From: Rhodobacteraceae bacterium HLUCCA08
Lineage (GTDB): Bacteria > Pseudomonadota > Alphaproteobacteria > Rhodobacterales > Rhodobacteraceae
Assembly: GCA_001314655.1 (NCBI GenBank)
Contig: LJSF01000001.1
Location: 124,001 to 188,000 of the forward strand
Direction of reading: 5' to 3'
Length of the DNA stretch: 64,000 nt
Under the pieces are notes generated by a model. The model searched no databases. It was not told where the DNA came from and saw nothing but the letters and a program-made list of their open reading frames with translations. Position numbers and translations under genes: made by a program. Within the stretch, counting starts at the first letter, position 1; every line of letters starts with the position of its first letter. Positions 30,583 through 39,217 of this stretch are shown here, piece after piece.

Positions 30583-30649
30583 GGTCTTGCACCGACCCGA
30601 AGGGTCATGAGGTCTTGCACCGACCCGACGGGTCATCCGTTCTTGTATT
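30538..30649. repeat. 28-bp tandem repeat, three exact copies plus a degenerate fourth
   Basis: Copies at 30538, 30566 and 30594 are identical; the fourth (30622-30649) diverges after GACCCGACGGGTCAT. Each begins with a small hairpin GACCC-GAA-GGGTC followed by ATGAGGTCTTGCACC. The unit is not a multiple of three, so three copies (84 nt) restore the frame. Such a minisatellite could change copy number by slippage. Confidence 0.95.
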
Positions 30650-30668
30650 GGCCGGGAGGGCCTGTGAC

Positions 30669-31844
30669 ATGACACTGCGCAAACGCACCCGGGCGGTCCA
30701 TGCCGGCACCCGCCGCAGCCAGTATGGCGAGGTCAGCGAGGCGCTGTTCCTGACCCAGGGCTTTGTCTACGACAGTGCCGAAGCCGCCGAGGCGCGGTTC
30801 GAGACCCTGGGGACAGATGAATTCATCTATGCCCGCTATGGCAACCCCACCGTGCGGATGTTCGAGGACCGGATCGCCGCGCTGGAAGGGGTCGAGGATG
30901 CCTTTGCCTGCACCAGCGGCATGGCGGCGGTGACGGGCGCGCTGACCGCACTGCTCAAGGCCGGGGATCGGGTGGTGTCGAGCCGGGCTCTCTTCGGCTC
31001 CTGCACCTATGTTCTGGCCGAGGTGCTGGGGCGATTCGGGGTCGAGGTGGTCTTCGTCGACGGCACCGACATGGCGCAATGGCAGGCGGCGATCAGGCCG
31101 GGGACGGCGGTGGTGTTCCTGGAATCGATCTCCAACCCGACGCTGGACCTGGTGGACTTGCCGGCGGTGGTGGCGCTGGCCCATGGGGCGGGCGCGAAGG
31201 TGGTGGTCGACAATGCCATGGCGACGCCGGTCTATTCCTGCGCCGCAGAGGCGGGGGCCGACCTGGTGGTCTATTCCACGACCAAGCATATCGACGGGCA
31301 GGGCCGCTGCCTGGGCGGGGTGATCCTGGGATCGCGGGCGCTGATCCGCGGCCCGGTCGAGACCTACATGAAACATACCGGCGGGGCGATGAACCCCTTT
31401 GCCGCCTGGCTGGCGCTGAAGGGGCTGGAGACGCTGGACCTGCGCGTCCGGGCGCAATCGGAGGCGGCGCTGCGGATCGGTGCGGCCCTGCAGGGGCACC
31501 CGGCGGTGTCGGCCCTGCGCTATCCGCTGCTGGACAGCCATCCCCAGGCGGCGCTGGCCCGGCGGCTTTACGAAGGCGGCGGCACCGTGCTGGCGCTGGA
31601 GCTGGCCGGCGCCAAGGAGGCGGCGTTCCGGTTCCTGAACGCGCTGGAAATCGTGCTGATTTCCAACAACTTCGCCGATGCGAAAAGCATCGCGACGCAT
31701 CCCGCGACGACAACGCACCAGCGGCTGAGCGACGACGAAAAGGCCCGGGTCGGGATCACGCCGGGCCTGATCCGGCTGTCGATCGGGCTGGAGGATCCGG
31801 CCGATCTGATGGATGACCTGACCCGGGCCCTGGACGCGGCGTGA
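30669..31844 (+). CDS. metZ: O-succinylhomoserine sulfhydrylase (MetZ)
   Basis: PLP enzyme of trans-sulfuration/direct sulfhydrylation making homocysteine from an acylhomoserine and sulfide. 391 aa from the ATG at 30669, which has GGGAGGG 8 nt upstream. The PLP lysine lies in VVYSTTKHIDGQGR (about residue 205); YARYGNPTVRMFEDRIAALE is the family's N-terminal signature. The frame remains open upstream to an ATG at 30579 within the tandem repeats; that 30-residue extension is unlike other MetZ proteins. Controlled by the SAM-II leader. Confidence 0.93.
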   Translation: MTLRKRTRAVHAGTRRSQYGEVSEALFLTQGFVYDSAEAAEARFETLGTDEFIYARYGNPTVRMFEDRIAALEGVEDAFACTSGMAAVTGALTALLKAGDRVVSSRALFGSCTYVLAEVLGRFGVEVVFVDGTDMAQWQAAIRPGTAVVFLESISNPTLDLVDLPAVVALAHGAGAKVVVDNAMATPVYSCAAEAGADLVVYSTTKHIDGQGRCLGGVILGSRALIRGPVETYMKHTGGAMNPFAAWLALKGLETLDLRVRAQSEAALRIGAALQGHPAVSALRYPLLDSHPQAALARRLYEGGGTVLALELAGAKEAAFRFLNALEIVLISNNFADAKSIATHPATTTHQRLSDDEKARVGITPGLIRLSIGLEDPADLMDDLTRALDAA

Positions 31845-32003
31845 TCCGCGACGGCAGGGCGATCGCGCGCTGGCCGACCTGGGTCCGTTTGCCCGAGGAA
31901 TGATCCGGCGCCCGATGCCCGCCGTAAGCATTAACGACTTGCAAATCGGTGGGGCGCGCCCCACCTTGAGGGCTCGGCCCGCACCTGGAAGGGGGAAATC
32001 GCC

Positions 32004-33104
32004 GTGAACATCCATCCCAAGGACATCGACCGTGATCCGAGCCGCGACGACGCCGAGGCGGCGCTCGCGACCCTGCGCCGCTGGGCGGGTCGCGCCAGCG
32101 CCGAGGACCTGGCGACGCTGGATCCCGCGATCGGCCGACTGCTGCCCGGTCCGGTGTCCGATTATCCCGCGCTGGCAAGGGCTTACCCCGAGGATTTCAC
32201 GGTGGACGCGGCCTATCGCGCCACCTTGCCGGACTTGCAGAACGGACCGTCCAGCCTGATCCGGGGCGCCAAGCGACAGATCCAGCATGTCGGGATTTCG
32301 AATTTCCGGCTGCCGGTGCGCTACCGCACCCGCGACAACGGCGATCTGACGCTGGAAACCAGCGTGACCGGCACGGTCAGCCTGGAGGCCGAGAAGAAGG
32401 GCATCAACATGAGCCGCATCATGCGGTCCTTCTACGGCTATGCCGAGGAAACCTTCAGCTTCGAAGTGATCGAACGCGCGCTGGACGCCTACAAGGCGGA
32501 TCTGGACAGCTTCGATGCCCGGATCGAGATGCGGTTTTCCTACCCGGTCAAGGTCGACAGCCTGCGGTCGGGCCTGTCGGGCTATCAATATTACGACATC
32601 GCGCTGGAAGTGGTCGAAACCGCCGGCACGCGGCGCAAGATCGTGCATCTGGACTATGTCTATTCCTCGACCTGCCCCTGTTCGCTGGAATTGTCGGAAC
32701 ATGCCCGCCAGGCGCGCGGCCAGCTGGCGACGCCGCATTCGCAGCGCTCGGTGGCGCGGATTTCGGTGGCGATCGACCCGGATGCGGGCTGCCTGTGGTT
32801 CGAGGACCTGATCGAGATGGCCCGCGCGGCGGTGCCGACCGAAACCCAGGTGATGGTCAAGCGCGAGGACGAACAGGCCTTTGCCGAGCTGAACGCCGCC
32901 AACCCGATCTTCGTCGAGGATGCGGCCCGGCTGTTCGCCGAACGCCTGCATGCCGATGCGCGGATCGGCGACTTCCGGGTTCTGGCGAGCCACCAGGAAA
33001 GCCTGCACAGCCACGATGCGGTCAGCGTGCTGACCGAAGGGCCGACCTTCGACAATGCCAGCCTGGACCCGCGGCTGTTCGCGTCGCTGATCCATCGCGG
33101 CTGA
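32004..33104 (+). CDS. folE2: GTP cyclohydrolase IB (FolE2)
   Basis: Converts GTP to 7,8-dihydroneopterin triphosphate, the first step of folate synthesis; works with folB and folP at 45-47 kb. 366 aa, GCYH-IB type. The conserved active-site region YSSTCPCSLELSEHARQ (about 218-234) and the TPHSQRS motif are present. GTG start at 32004 with GGAAGGGGG upstream. GCYH-IB can use metals other than zinc, but no Zur-like site was recognised here. Confidence 0.95.
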   Translation: MNIHPKDIDRDPSRDDAEAALATLRRWAGRASAEDLATLDPAIGRLLPGPVSDYPALARAYPEDFTVDAAYRATLPDLQNGPSSLIRGAKRQIQHVGISNFRLPVRYRTRDNGDLTLETSVTGTVSLEAEKKGINMSRIMRSFYGYAEETFSFEVIERALDAYKADLDSFDARIEMRFSYPVKVDSLRSGLSGYQYYDIALEVVETAGTRRKIVHLDYVYSSTCPCSLELSEHARQARGQLATPHSQRSVARISVAIDPDAGCLWFEDLIEMARAAVPTETQVMVKREDEQAFAELNAANPIFVEDAARLFAERLHADARIGDFRVLASHQESLHSHDAVSVLTEGPTFDNASLDPRLFASLIHRG

Positions 33105-33120
33105 GGGCCGTGGGGGCCGT

Positions 33121-33140
33121 GGCCGGGCTGAAGCCCGGCC
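33121..33140. repeat. 9-bp hairpin after folE2
   Basis: GGCCGGGCT-GA-AGCCCGGCC, 16 nt past the folE2 stop. No T-run, so it is either a weak terminator or a small REP-like repeat. Confidence 0.5.
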
Positions 33141-33221
33141 TGGCTCTTGGCCCGTGGCGTCGAGCAGGCTGACCGCGCTTCCGGCTTGACGCCGCCGCGC
33201 GGGCGGGCCAACGCTTTGCCC

Positions 33222-34673
33222 ATGCTGGATTTCCGCCCCGTCGGATATGTGATCGGCCTGCTGGTCGCGGCCCTAGGGGTGACGATGTTCGCGCCGATGA
33301 TGGCCGACGCGGTGGCCGGCAACGGCCATTGGCCGGTCTTTCTGCAAAGCGCGATCATCGCGATCGGCGGCGGCGGCCTGACCGCCCTGGCCTGCGCCAA
33401 TGGCGTGTCCGAGGGGCTGAGCATCCGCCAGACCTTTCTGCTGACCGTGCTGGTCTGGGTCGCGCTGCCGCTGTTCGGGGCCTTGCCGTTCTGGCTGGGC
33501 CAGACGCAACTGCGCTATACGGATGCCTTTTTCGAGGCGATGTCGGGCCTGACCACCACCGGCGCGACGGTGATCTCGGGCATCGACGCCCTGCCCGAGG
33601 GGCTCAAGCTGTGGCGCGGCGTCCTGCAATGGCTGGGCGGGATCGGGATCATCGTCGTGGCCATGGTGTTCTTGCCGGAACTGAAGGTCGGCGGCATGCA
33701 GATCTTCCGCTCCGAAGCCTTCGACACGATGGGCAAGATCCTGCCCCGCGCGGCCGAGATCGCCAGCCGCATCTCGACCATCTATGTCTTTCTGACCTTC
33801 GCCTGCGCGCTGAGCTATGCGGCGCTGGGCATGAATGCCTTCGACGCCATGGTCCATGCGATGACCACGATCTCGACCGGCGGCTTCGCCAATACCGACG
33901 CCTCGTTCGGGGCCTTCGGCGCCGGTATCCATTATGCCGCCAGCGCCTTCATGATCCTGGCCGCGCTGCCCTTCGTGCGCTTCGTCCAGATGATTTCCGG
34001 CGGCGGCATGACGCCGCTTCTGCGCGACAGCCAGGTCCATGCCTTTTTCGGCATCATCCTTGCCCTGGTCATCGTGATGTCGCTGTGGACCGCGCGCACC
34101 TTTCACGGTTTCGAAGAGCTCGCCTTTCGCGAAAGCCTGTTCAACGTGGTGTCGATCCTGACCGGGACCGGCTATGCCAGCGCCGATTACATGCAATGGG
34201 GGCCCTTCGCGGTCACGATCTTCTTCTTCACCGGCCTGATCGGCGGCTGCGCGGGATCGACCGCCTGTTCGGTCAAGGTGTTCCGCTACCAGTTGCTGTT
34301 CGCGGCGATCAAGGCGCAGATCCGGCGGATCCACAGCCCGCATGGCATCTTCACCCCGCGCTACCAGGGCCGGCCGGTGGGCGAGGATGTCCTGAACTCG
34401 GTCATGGCCTTTTTCGTGGCCTTCATGGTCGGCATGGGGGTGATCGCCGTGGCCCTGGGGATGACGGGGCTGGATTTCATCACCTCGGTCAGCGGGGCGG
34501 CGACGGCCCTGGCCAATGTCGGCCCCGGCCTGGGGACCGAAATCGGCCCGGCGGGGAATTTCGCGGGCCTGAACGACACCGCCAAGTGGATCCTGGCGAT
34601 CGCGATGCTGTTCGGGCGGCTCGAGATCCTGGCGGTGCTCACGATCCTGAGCTGGCGATTCTGGAGGGGATGA
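33222..34673 (+). CDS. trkH: TrkH-family potassium transporter subunit
   Basis: Inner-membrane K+ channel-like subunit, 483 aa, with four pore-loop repeats. Selectivity-filter glycines appear in GLTTTGATV, TTISTGGFANTD, SILTGTGYAS and ALANVGPGLG. It normally needs the cytosolic regulator TrkA, which is not in the window. Start at 33222 (MLDFRPVGY); the Shine-Dalgarno is weak. Its TGA overlaps the next gene's ATG. Confidence 0.95.
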   Translation: MLDFRPVGYVIGLLVAALGVTMFAPMMADAVAGNGHWPVFLQSAIIAIGGGGLTALACANGVSEGLSIRQTFLLTVLVWVALPLFGALPFWLGQTQLRYTDAFFEAMSGLTTTGATVISGIDALPEGLKLWRGVLQWLGGIGIIVVAMVFLPELKVGGMQIFRSEAFDTMGKILPRAAEIASRISTIYVFLTFACALSYAALGMNAFDAMVHAMTTISTGGFANTDASFGAFGAGIHYAASAFMILAALPFVRFVQMISGGGMTPLLRDSQVHAFFGIILALVIVMSLWTARTFHGFEELAFRESLFNVVSILTGTGYASADYMQWGPFAVTIFFFTGLIGGCAGSTACSVKVFRYQLLFAAIKAQIRRIHSPHGIFTPRYQGRPVGEDVLNSVMAFFVAFMVGMGVIAVALGMTGLDFITSVSGAATALANVGPGLGTEIGPAGNFAGLNDTAKWILAIAMLFGRLEILAVLTILSWRFWRG

Positions 34674-36256
34674 TGGACAGACCGCTTGGTGCGCAGATTT
34701 CACACATGCTGAAGGCGCGGGGGGTCGAGGTGATCTTCGGCATTCCCGGCGTGCACAACCAGGAATTGTATCGCGGGATCGAGGAGGCCGGCATCAGCCA
34801 TGTGCTGGCCCGTCACGAACAGGGCGCGGGGTTCATGGCCGATGGCTATGCCCGGGCGACCGGCCGGTTCGGGGTCTGCTACCTGATCACCGGGCCGGGG
34901 TTGTTGAACGCATTGACACCGCTGGGCCAGGCCTGGTCCGACGGCGTGTCGGTTCTGGCGATCTGTTCATGCCTGGATGACACGGTGCATCGCAACGGCC
35001 AGTTGCACCAGATGAAGGACCAGGCGGGCGCGGCGGGCGCGGTCTGCGACTGGTCCGAAACGGCGCGCGATGCGGACACCGCCTATGGGCTGGTGGACCG
35101 GGCGCTGCATGACTTTTCCGGCGGCGATCCGCGGCCAAAGGCGATTCACGTGCCCATCGGGGTGCTCAAGTCGCCGGCCGCGCCGCCGGGGCGCGGTGTC
35201 GCCGGCGACGGGCGGCTGATCCCCGACCCGAAGACCGTGATCCACGCGGTCGAACGGCTGACGGCCGCGCGCAAGCCCTTGGTGATCTTTGGCGGCGGTG
35301 CGCGGCAGATCGGTCGCGCGGCGGTCGAGACGCTGCTGGAGCGCGTCGGCGCGGCCAGTTTCTGCACCTCTGCCGGGCGCGGGATCGTGTCGCCGGATCG
35401 GTCGCTGCATTTCGGCCCGTTCCTGGGGCGGCCCGACAGTGCCCGGGTGGTCGCAGAGGCCGACCTGGTGCTGGCCATCGGCACCCAGCTGGCCGAGGTC
35501 GATATCTGGCGCGACCATCTGGGTCACAGGGCAGAGGCGCTGATCCGGGTCGATGTCTCGGAGGCGGCGCTGAGCAGGGCCAGAGGGGCGGCCTGCACCA
35601 TCCGCGCCGATGCGCGGTCCTTCGTGGCGGCGCTGCTGGACCACTGCTCCGGGGCGTCGGACAGCGATTGGACGGGCGCGGCGGTGGCCCAGGCCCGCGA
35701 CCGCTGGCGAGCCGAGGTCGCCGCCGAGTTTCCGGGCACCGGGCCGGTGATCGAGGCCTTGCGCGCGGCGATGCCGGACGCGGCGATGATCTATTCCGAC
35801 ATGACCCAGATCGCCTATGCGGCGAACGAGCTGTGGGACATGGAACGGCCCGGACATTGGCACCATCCGTCGGGCTTCGGCACGCTGGGCTATGCGCTGC
35901 CCGCAGCCATCGGCGCGGCGGTGGCGCGGCCCGATCTGCCGACCTGTTGCATCATCGGCGATTACGGGCTGCAATACACGATCGCAGAGCTGGGCACCGC
36001 GGTGGAGCTGGGCCTGCCCCTGCCGATCCTGCTGTGGGACAACGGCAAGCTGGGCGCGATCGAGGCCAGCATGGTGCGGGCCCAGATCGCCCCCAATGCG
36101 GTGGTGGCGCGCAATCCGGATTTCCTGGCCCTGGCCCGGGCCTATGGCGCCGGGGCGGTGCAGCCGGACAGCCTGGAGGGGTTGCAGGCGGCGCTGCGGG
36201 CGGCGTTCAAGGCCGACGGGCCGACGCTGATCCGGATGACGCCGGATCTGGGCTGA
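34673..36256 (+). CDS. ThDP-dependent enzyme, acetolactate synthase-like; probable 5-guanidino-2-oxopentanoate decarboxylase
   Basis: 527 aa with three ThDP domains: N-terminal Pyr domain with the catalytic Glu in ARHEQGAGFMADGYARATG (about residue 50), central domain, and C-terminal PP domain with the GDYGLQYTIAELGTAVE motif (ThDP/Mg site) followed by LLWDNGKLG. Overall closest by memory to AruI-type decarboxylases of arginine breakdown, but benzoylformate- or sulfopyruvate-like roles cannot be excluded. The ATG at 34673 has GGAGG 5 nt upstream; another ATG is one codon earlier. Coupled to trkH. Confidence 0.8.
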   Translation: MDRPLGAQISHMLKARGVEVIFGIPGVHNQELYRGIEEAGISHVLARHEQGAGFMADGYARATGRFGVCYLITGPGLLNALTPLGQAWSDGVSVLAICSCLDDTVHRNGQLHQMKDQAGAAGAVCDWSETARDADTAYGLVDRALHDFSGGDPRPKAIHVPIGVLKSPAAPPGRGVAGDGRLIPDPKTVIHAVERLTAARKPLVIFGGGARQIGRAAVETLLERVGAASFCTSAGRGIVSPDRSLHFGPFLGRPDSARVVAEADLVLAIGTQLAEVDIWRDHLGHRAEALIRVDVSEAALSRARGAACTIRADARSFVAALLDHCSGASDSDWTGAAVAQARDRWRAEVAAEFPGTGPVIEALRAAMPDAAMIYSDMTQIAYAANELWDMERPGHWHHPSGFGTLGYALPAAIGAAVARPDLPTCCIIGDYGLQYTIAELGTAVELGLPLPILLWDNGKLGAIEASMVRAQIAPNAVVARNPDFLALARAYGAGAVQPDSLEGLQAALRAAFKADGPTLIRMTPDLG

Positions 36257-36263
36257 GCGCGTG

Positions 36264-36280
36264 GTGGGATGAAATCCCAC
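36264..36280. repeat. 7-bp hairpin after the ThDP-enzyme gene
   Basis: GTGGGAT-GAA-ATCCCAC, 8 nt past the stop, without a U-run. It lies in the convergent gap with the pseudo-protease gene. Confidence 0.5.
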
Positions 36281-36353
36281 CCGACCGGCCGGTGCGGGCC
36301 GTGCTGACAGGCGCAGACGCCGGGCGCATTTGGGGCTCTGCCCGTTCGGTGCC

Positions 36354-36378
36354 GAAATCGGTCCACTGGACCGATTTC
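36354..36378. repeat. Perfect 11-bp inverted repeat with 3-nt loop, convergent intergenic
   Basis: GAAATCGGTCC-ACT-GGACCGATTTC, ten bases before the minus-strand gene's stop codon. Symmetrical, so it can fold in both transcripts. It is a candidate bidirectional terminator or a dispersed palindromic element. Confidence 0.75.
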
Positions 36379-36388
36379 CGGGCGCAGC

Positions 36389-38143
36389 TCACTCCCAACA
36401 ACTGACCAGGACGGTGACGTCGTTGGCCAGGCCGGACATCGCTTCGGGGGTCATGTAGGCCAGCGTCGCGGTGGTCTGCACCGACAGGCCCGCGCCCTGG
36501 ACCGAGGCGACGATCTCGCTCGCATCCACGGAAAACGCCACATCGGGCGGCAGGACCTGGCCGTTGAGCGTCTGTCGCGGCAGCAGCATCCCCAGCACCG
36601 CGCCGCCATTGTCGAAGACCGGACCGCCGGCATCGCCCTCCTGTGCGGTCAGGACCAGGCGCTTGACCTCGTCCTCGCCGTTCAGGCCGCGGATATCGGC
36701 CAGGGTGCCGAAGGTCAGCGCCGGCGCCGGCAAAACGCCGCCATAGGGATAGCCCGCGACCGCGATTTCGGACTGCAGGCGCGGCACGCCGGTCTGGAAG
36801 GCGGCGACGGCGGGCGGGGCCAGGGCGGCCTCGGGGCGCAGCACCACCAGGCCCAGCCGGTCGTCGCGATGAATCACCCGGGCCGGATGGACGCTGTCCA
36901 GCGTGACCTCGCCGCAGCCGTCGACCGCTTCGAGCGTGGTCAGCACGTCGCCGTCCGCGTCGATGAAGAAACCCGACCGGTCGCGCAGCGGCTTGCGGAT
37001 CGCCAGGCCCGAGACCAGGTCGATCGCCTGGTCTTCGTCCGGGGCGACGATGCCGGGGTCCAGCACGCCGGCGATGGAGGTGAAGCTGGCCTGCATCTCG
37101 GACAGGACCCGGGCGCGGCGATCCTCGTCGCCGGTGGGCCAGATCAGGGCAAAGCCCTTGATCTGCCCGTCCGCGTGCCGGGCGGTGACATGGGTGTGGA
37201 TGTCGCGGCCGATCCCCTCGATCACGAAGCTGTCGCCGGAGCGGTCGCGCGGCCCCTCGGGCGGCACGATCTCCAGCGTCTGCAGGATTTCATAAAGCCC
37301 GGCCAGCCGGGTCCGGTCGCCGGGCTGGGAAATCAGCAGGACCCGGGCGCCCAGGTCGGTGCGCGGCTCGAAATTGGCGAAGGGCGGGCGATATTCGGTG
37401 AAATCGACCACGCCGGTGGGGATCGCGATCTCGATCCCGGTGGCATTGTCGCGCACCACCTGCAGGTCCATCCCGTCAAGGATCGCGTTATAGGCCGTGC
37501 GCAGCTGACCGCGCTGGCCGGTGGTCATGACCCCGGTCGGTTCGTGGTTGTTGGCGATCTGCCAGGCCTCCATCGCCTGGCGTGTGCCGCGGCCGTAAAG
37601 CCCGTCGAGCGCGCCGGTATAGAAACCCGCCCATTGCAGCCATTCCTGGACTTCGCGTTTTTCGTCGCGCGACAGGGCGTTTTCCGCGGCGCGCGCCTCG
37701 GCCAGGGTTTCGTCCGGGGGCTGGATCGGGTCCGGTTCGGGCGCGGGCTCGGGCGCGGTGATCGCCGGGTCGGGATCGGCCTCGGGCACCGTCACGGGGC
37801 GGGTATCGGCATTGCCCGACAGGCCCACGGGCCAGAATTGCGTCGTGAACAGGTTGCCGTTCACGATATAGCTGTCGGCCGGGATCAGCCCGCGGGCGCG
37901 CAGGCCGCTAAGCTGTGCCTCGGCATCGGCGGGGCTGTAGGGGCCCAGAACCACCGCGTACCAGCGGGTGGTCAGGGCAAAACCCTGCACGTCGGGCACG
38001 CCGCGCGCCTCGTAGCCGCGGGCGGCGTCCTGGGTGCCGGTCAGCGTGCGCTGCGCCTCGATCTGGACCCAGACGCGGTCCTGCGCCGCCACCCCGGTGC
38101 CAAGGGTCAGCACCGTGAACATCACCACCAGAAATCTCGTCAT
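36389..38143 (-). CDS. Secreted SPOR/peptidoglycan-binding protein with inactive trypsin-like domain
   Basis: 584 aa. Signal peptide MTRFLVVMFTVLTLGTGVAA; SPOR-like repeat (WYAVVLGPYSPADAEAQL, about 60-90); Pro/Glu linker (120-150); peptidoglycan-binding-like domain (EWLQWAGFYTGALDGLYGRG, about 165-185); C-terminal trypsin fold (about 385-560). The serine motif is GDAGGPV, Ala in place of the nucleophile, and the usual TNAHVV His motif reads TTLEAV. It is therefore probably a pseudoprotease that binds in the envelope. The ATG at 38143 is chosen; a TTG six codons upstream is unlikely. Confidence 0.82.
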   Translation of the reverse strand: MTRFLVVMFTVLTLGTGVAAQDRVWVQIEAQRTLTGTQDAARGYEARGVPDVQGFALTTRWYAVVLGPYSPADAEAQLSGLRARGLIPADSYIVNGNLFTTQFWPVGLSGNADTRPVTVPEADPDPAITAPEPAPEPDPIQPPDETLAEARAAENALSRDEKREVQEWLQWAGFYTGALDGLYGRGTRQAMEAWQIANNHEPTGVMTTGQRGQLRTAYNAILDGMDLQVVRDNATGIEIAIPTGVVDFTEYRPPFANFEPRTDLGARVLLISQPGDRTRLAGLYEILQTLEIVPPEGPRDRSGDSFVIEGIGRDIHTHVTARHADGQIKGFALIWPTGDEDRRARVLSEMQASFTSIAGVLDPGIVAPDEDQAIDLVSGLAIRKPLRDRSGFFIDADGDVLTTLEAVDGCGEVTLDSVHPARVIHRDDRLGLVVLRPEAALAPPAVAAFQTGVPRLQSEIAVAGYPYGGVLPAPALTFGTLADIRGLNGEDEVKRLVLTAQEGDAGGPVFDNGGAVLGMLLPRQTLNGQVLPPDVAFSVDASEIVASVQGAGLSVQTTATLAYMTPEAMSGLANDVTVLVSCWE

Positions 38144-38293
38144 TCCAAAACCCGTAGCCAATTGTCGCCCCCGCGCCCGTCCCGGCGCGCGCTTCGCGGC
38201 AATCTAGCCACAGCGGCGCCCGAGTGGTAGCCCCGATTGACGCCCCCCGGCCCGGGCGATAGTCAAGCCCGGCGACGCGCGAGGAGAGGCGAC

Positions 38294-39217
38294 ATGGCCG
38301 ACAGACCCCGGTCCTTCCAGGAGATCATCCTGCGGCTTCAGACCTACTGGGCCGCGCGGGGCTGCGCCGTGCTGCAGCCCTATGACATGGAGGTCGGCGC
38401 CGGCACCTTTCACCCGGCGACGACGCTGCGCTCTCTGGGCACCCGGCCCTGGGCGGCGGCCTATGTGCAGCCCTCGCGCCGGCCCACCGATGGCCGCTAT
38501 GGCGACAACCCGAACCGGTTGCAGCATTACTACCAGTTCCAGGTGCTGATCAAACCCAGCCCGCCGGACCTGCAGGATCTGTATCTGGGCAGCCTTCAGG
38601 CGATCGGGATCGACATGGCGCTGCACGACATCCGCTTTGTCGAGGACGATTGGGAAAGCCCCACCCTGGGCGCCTGGGGCCTGGGCTGGGAGGTCTGGTG
38701 CGACGGCATGGAAGTCAGCCAGTTCACCTATTTCCAGCAGGTCGGCGGGCATGATTGCCATCCGGTCTCGGGCGAGCTGACCTATGGGCTCGAACGGCTG
38801 GCGATGTATGTGCTGGGCGTCGATCACGTGATGGACATGCCGTTCAACGACCCGCAGACGCCGATCGCGCTCAGCTATGGCGACGTGTTCCGCCAGACCG
38901 AACAGGAATACAGCCGCTGGAATTTCGACGTCGCCGACACCCAGATGCTGCTGCGCCATTTCGAAGAGGCCGAGGCGGAATGCCGCGCGATCCTCGACCA
39001 GGCGCCCGAGGATCCCAAGACCGGCCGGCGGATCATCATGGCCCATCCGGCCTATGACCAATGCATCAAGGCGTCCCACATCTTCAACCTGCTGGACGCG
39101 CGCGGCGTGATCTCGGTCACCGAACGGCAGGCCTATATCGGCCGGGTGCGGGCGCTGGCGAAACTCTGCGCCGACGCTTTCGTGCAGACCGAAGCCGGCG
39201 GGGCCGCCGCATCATGA
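38294..39217 (+). CDS. glyQ: Glycine--tRNA ligase alpha subunit
   Basis: Catalytic class II aminoacyl-tRNA synthetase subunit of the bacterial alpha2beta2 GlyRS, 307 aa. Motifs: [39 protein letters not shown] and [26 protein letters not shown] lies 5 nt before the ATG at 38294. Its stop overlaps the next gene (ATGA). Confidence 0.97.
   Translation: MADRPRSFQEIILRLQTYWAARGCAVLQPYDMEVGAGTFHPATTLRSLGTRPWAAAYVQPSRRPTDGRYGDNPNRLQHYYQFQVLIKPSPPDLQDLYLGSLQAIGIDMALHDIRFVEDDWESPTLGAWGLGWEVWCDGMEVSQFTYFQQVGGHDCHPVSGELTYGLERLAMYVLGVDHVMDMPFNDPQTPIALSYGDVFRQTEQEYSRWNFDVADTQMLLRHFEEAEAECRAILDQAPEDPKTGRRIIMAHPAYDQCIKASHIFNLLDARGVISVTERQAYIGRVRALAKLCADAFVQTEAGGAAAS

Noticed and set aside
33329..34672. Long upstream extension of the ThDP-enzyme frame through trkH
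   Set aside because: In-frame upstream text is an out-of-frame reading of trkH; the enzyme starts at 34673 with its own Shine-Dalgarno.
38144..38161. TTG start six codons before the pseudo-protease ATG
   Set aside because: The ATG at 38143 opens the signal peptide directly; no Shine-Dalgarno favours the TTG.
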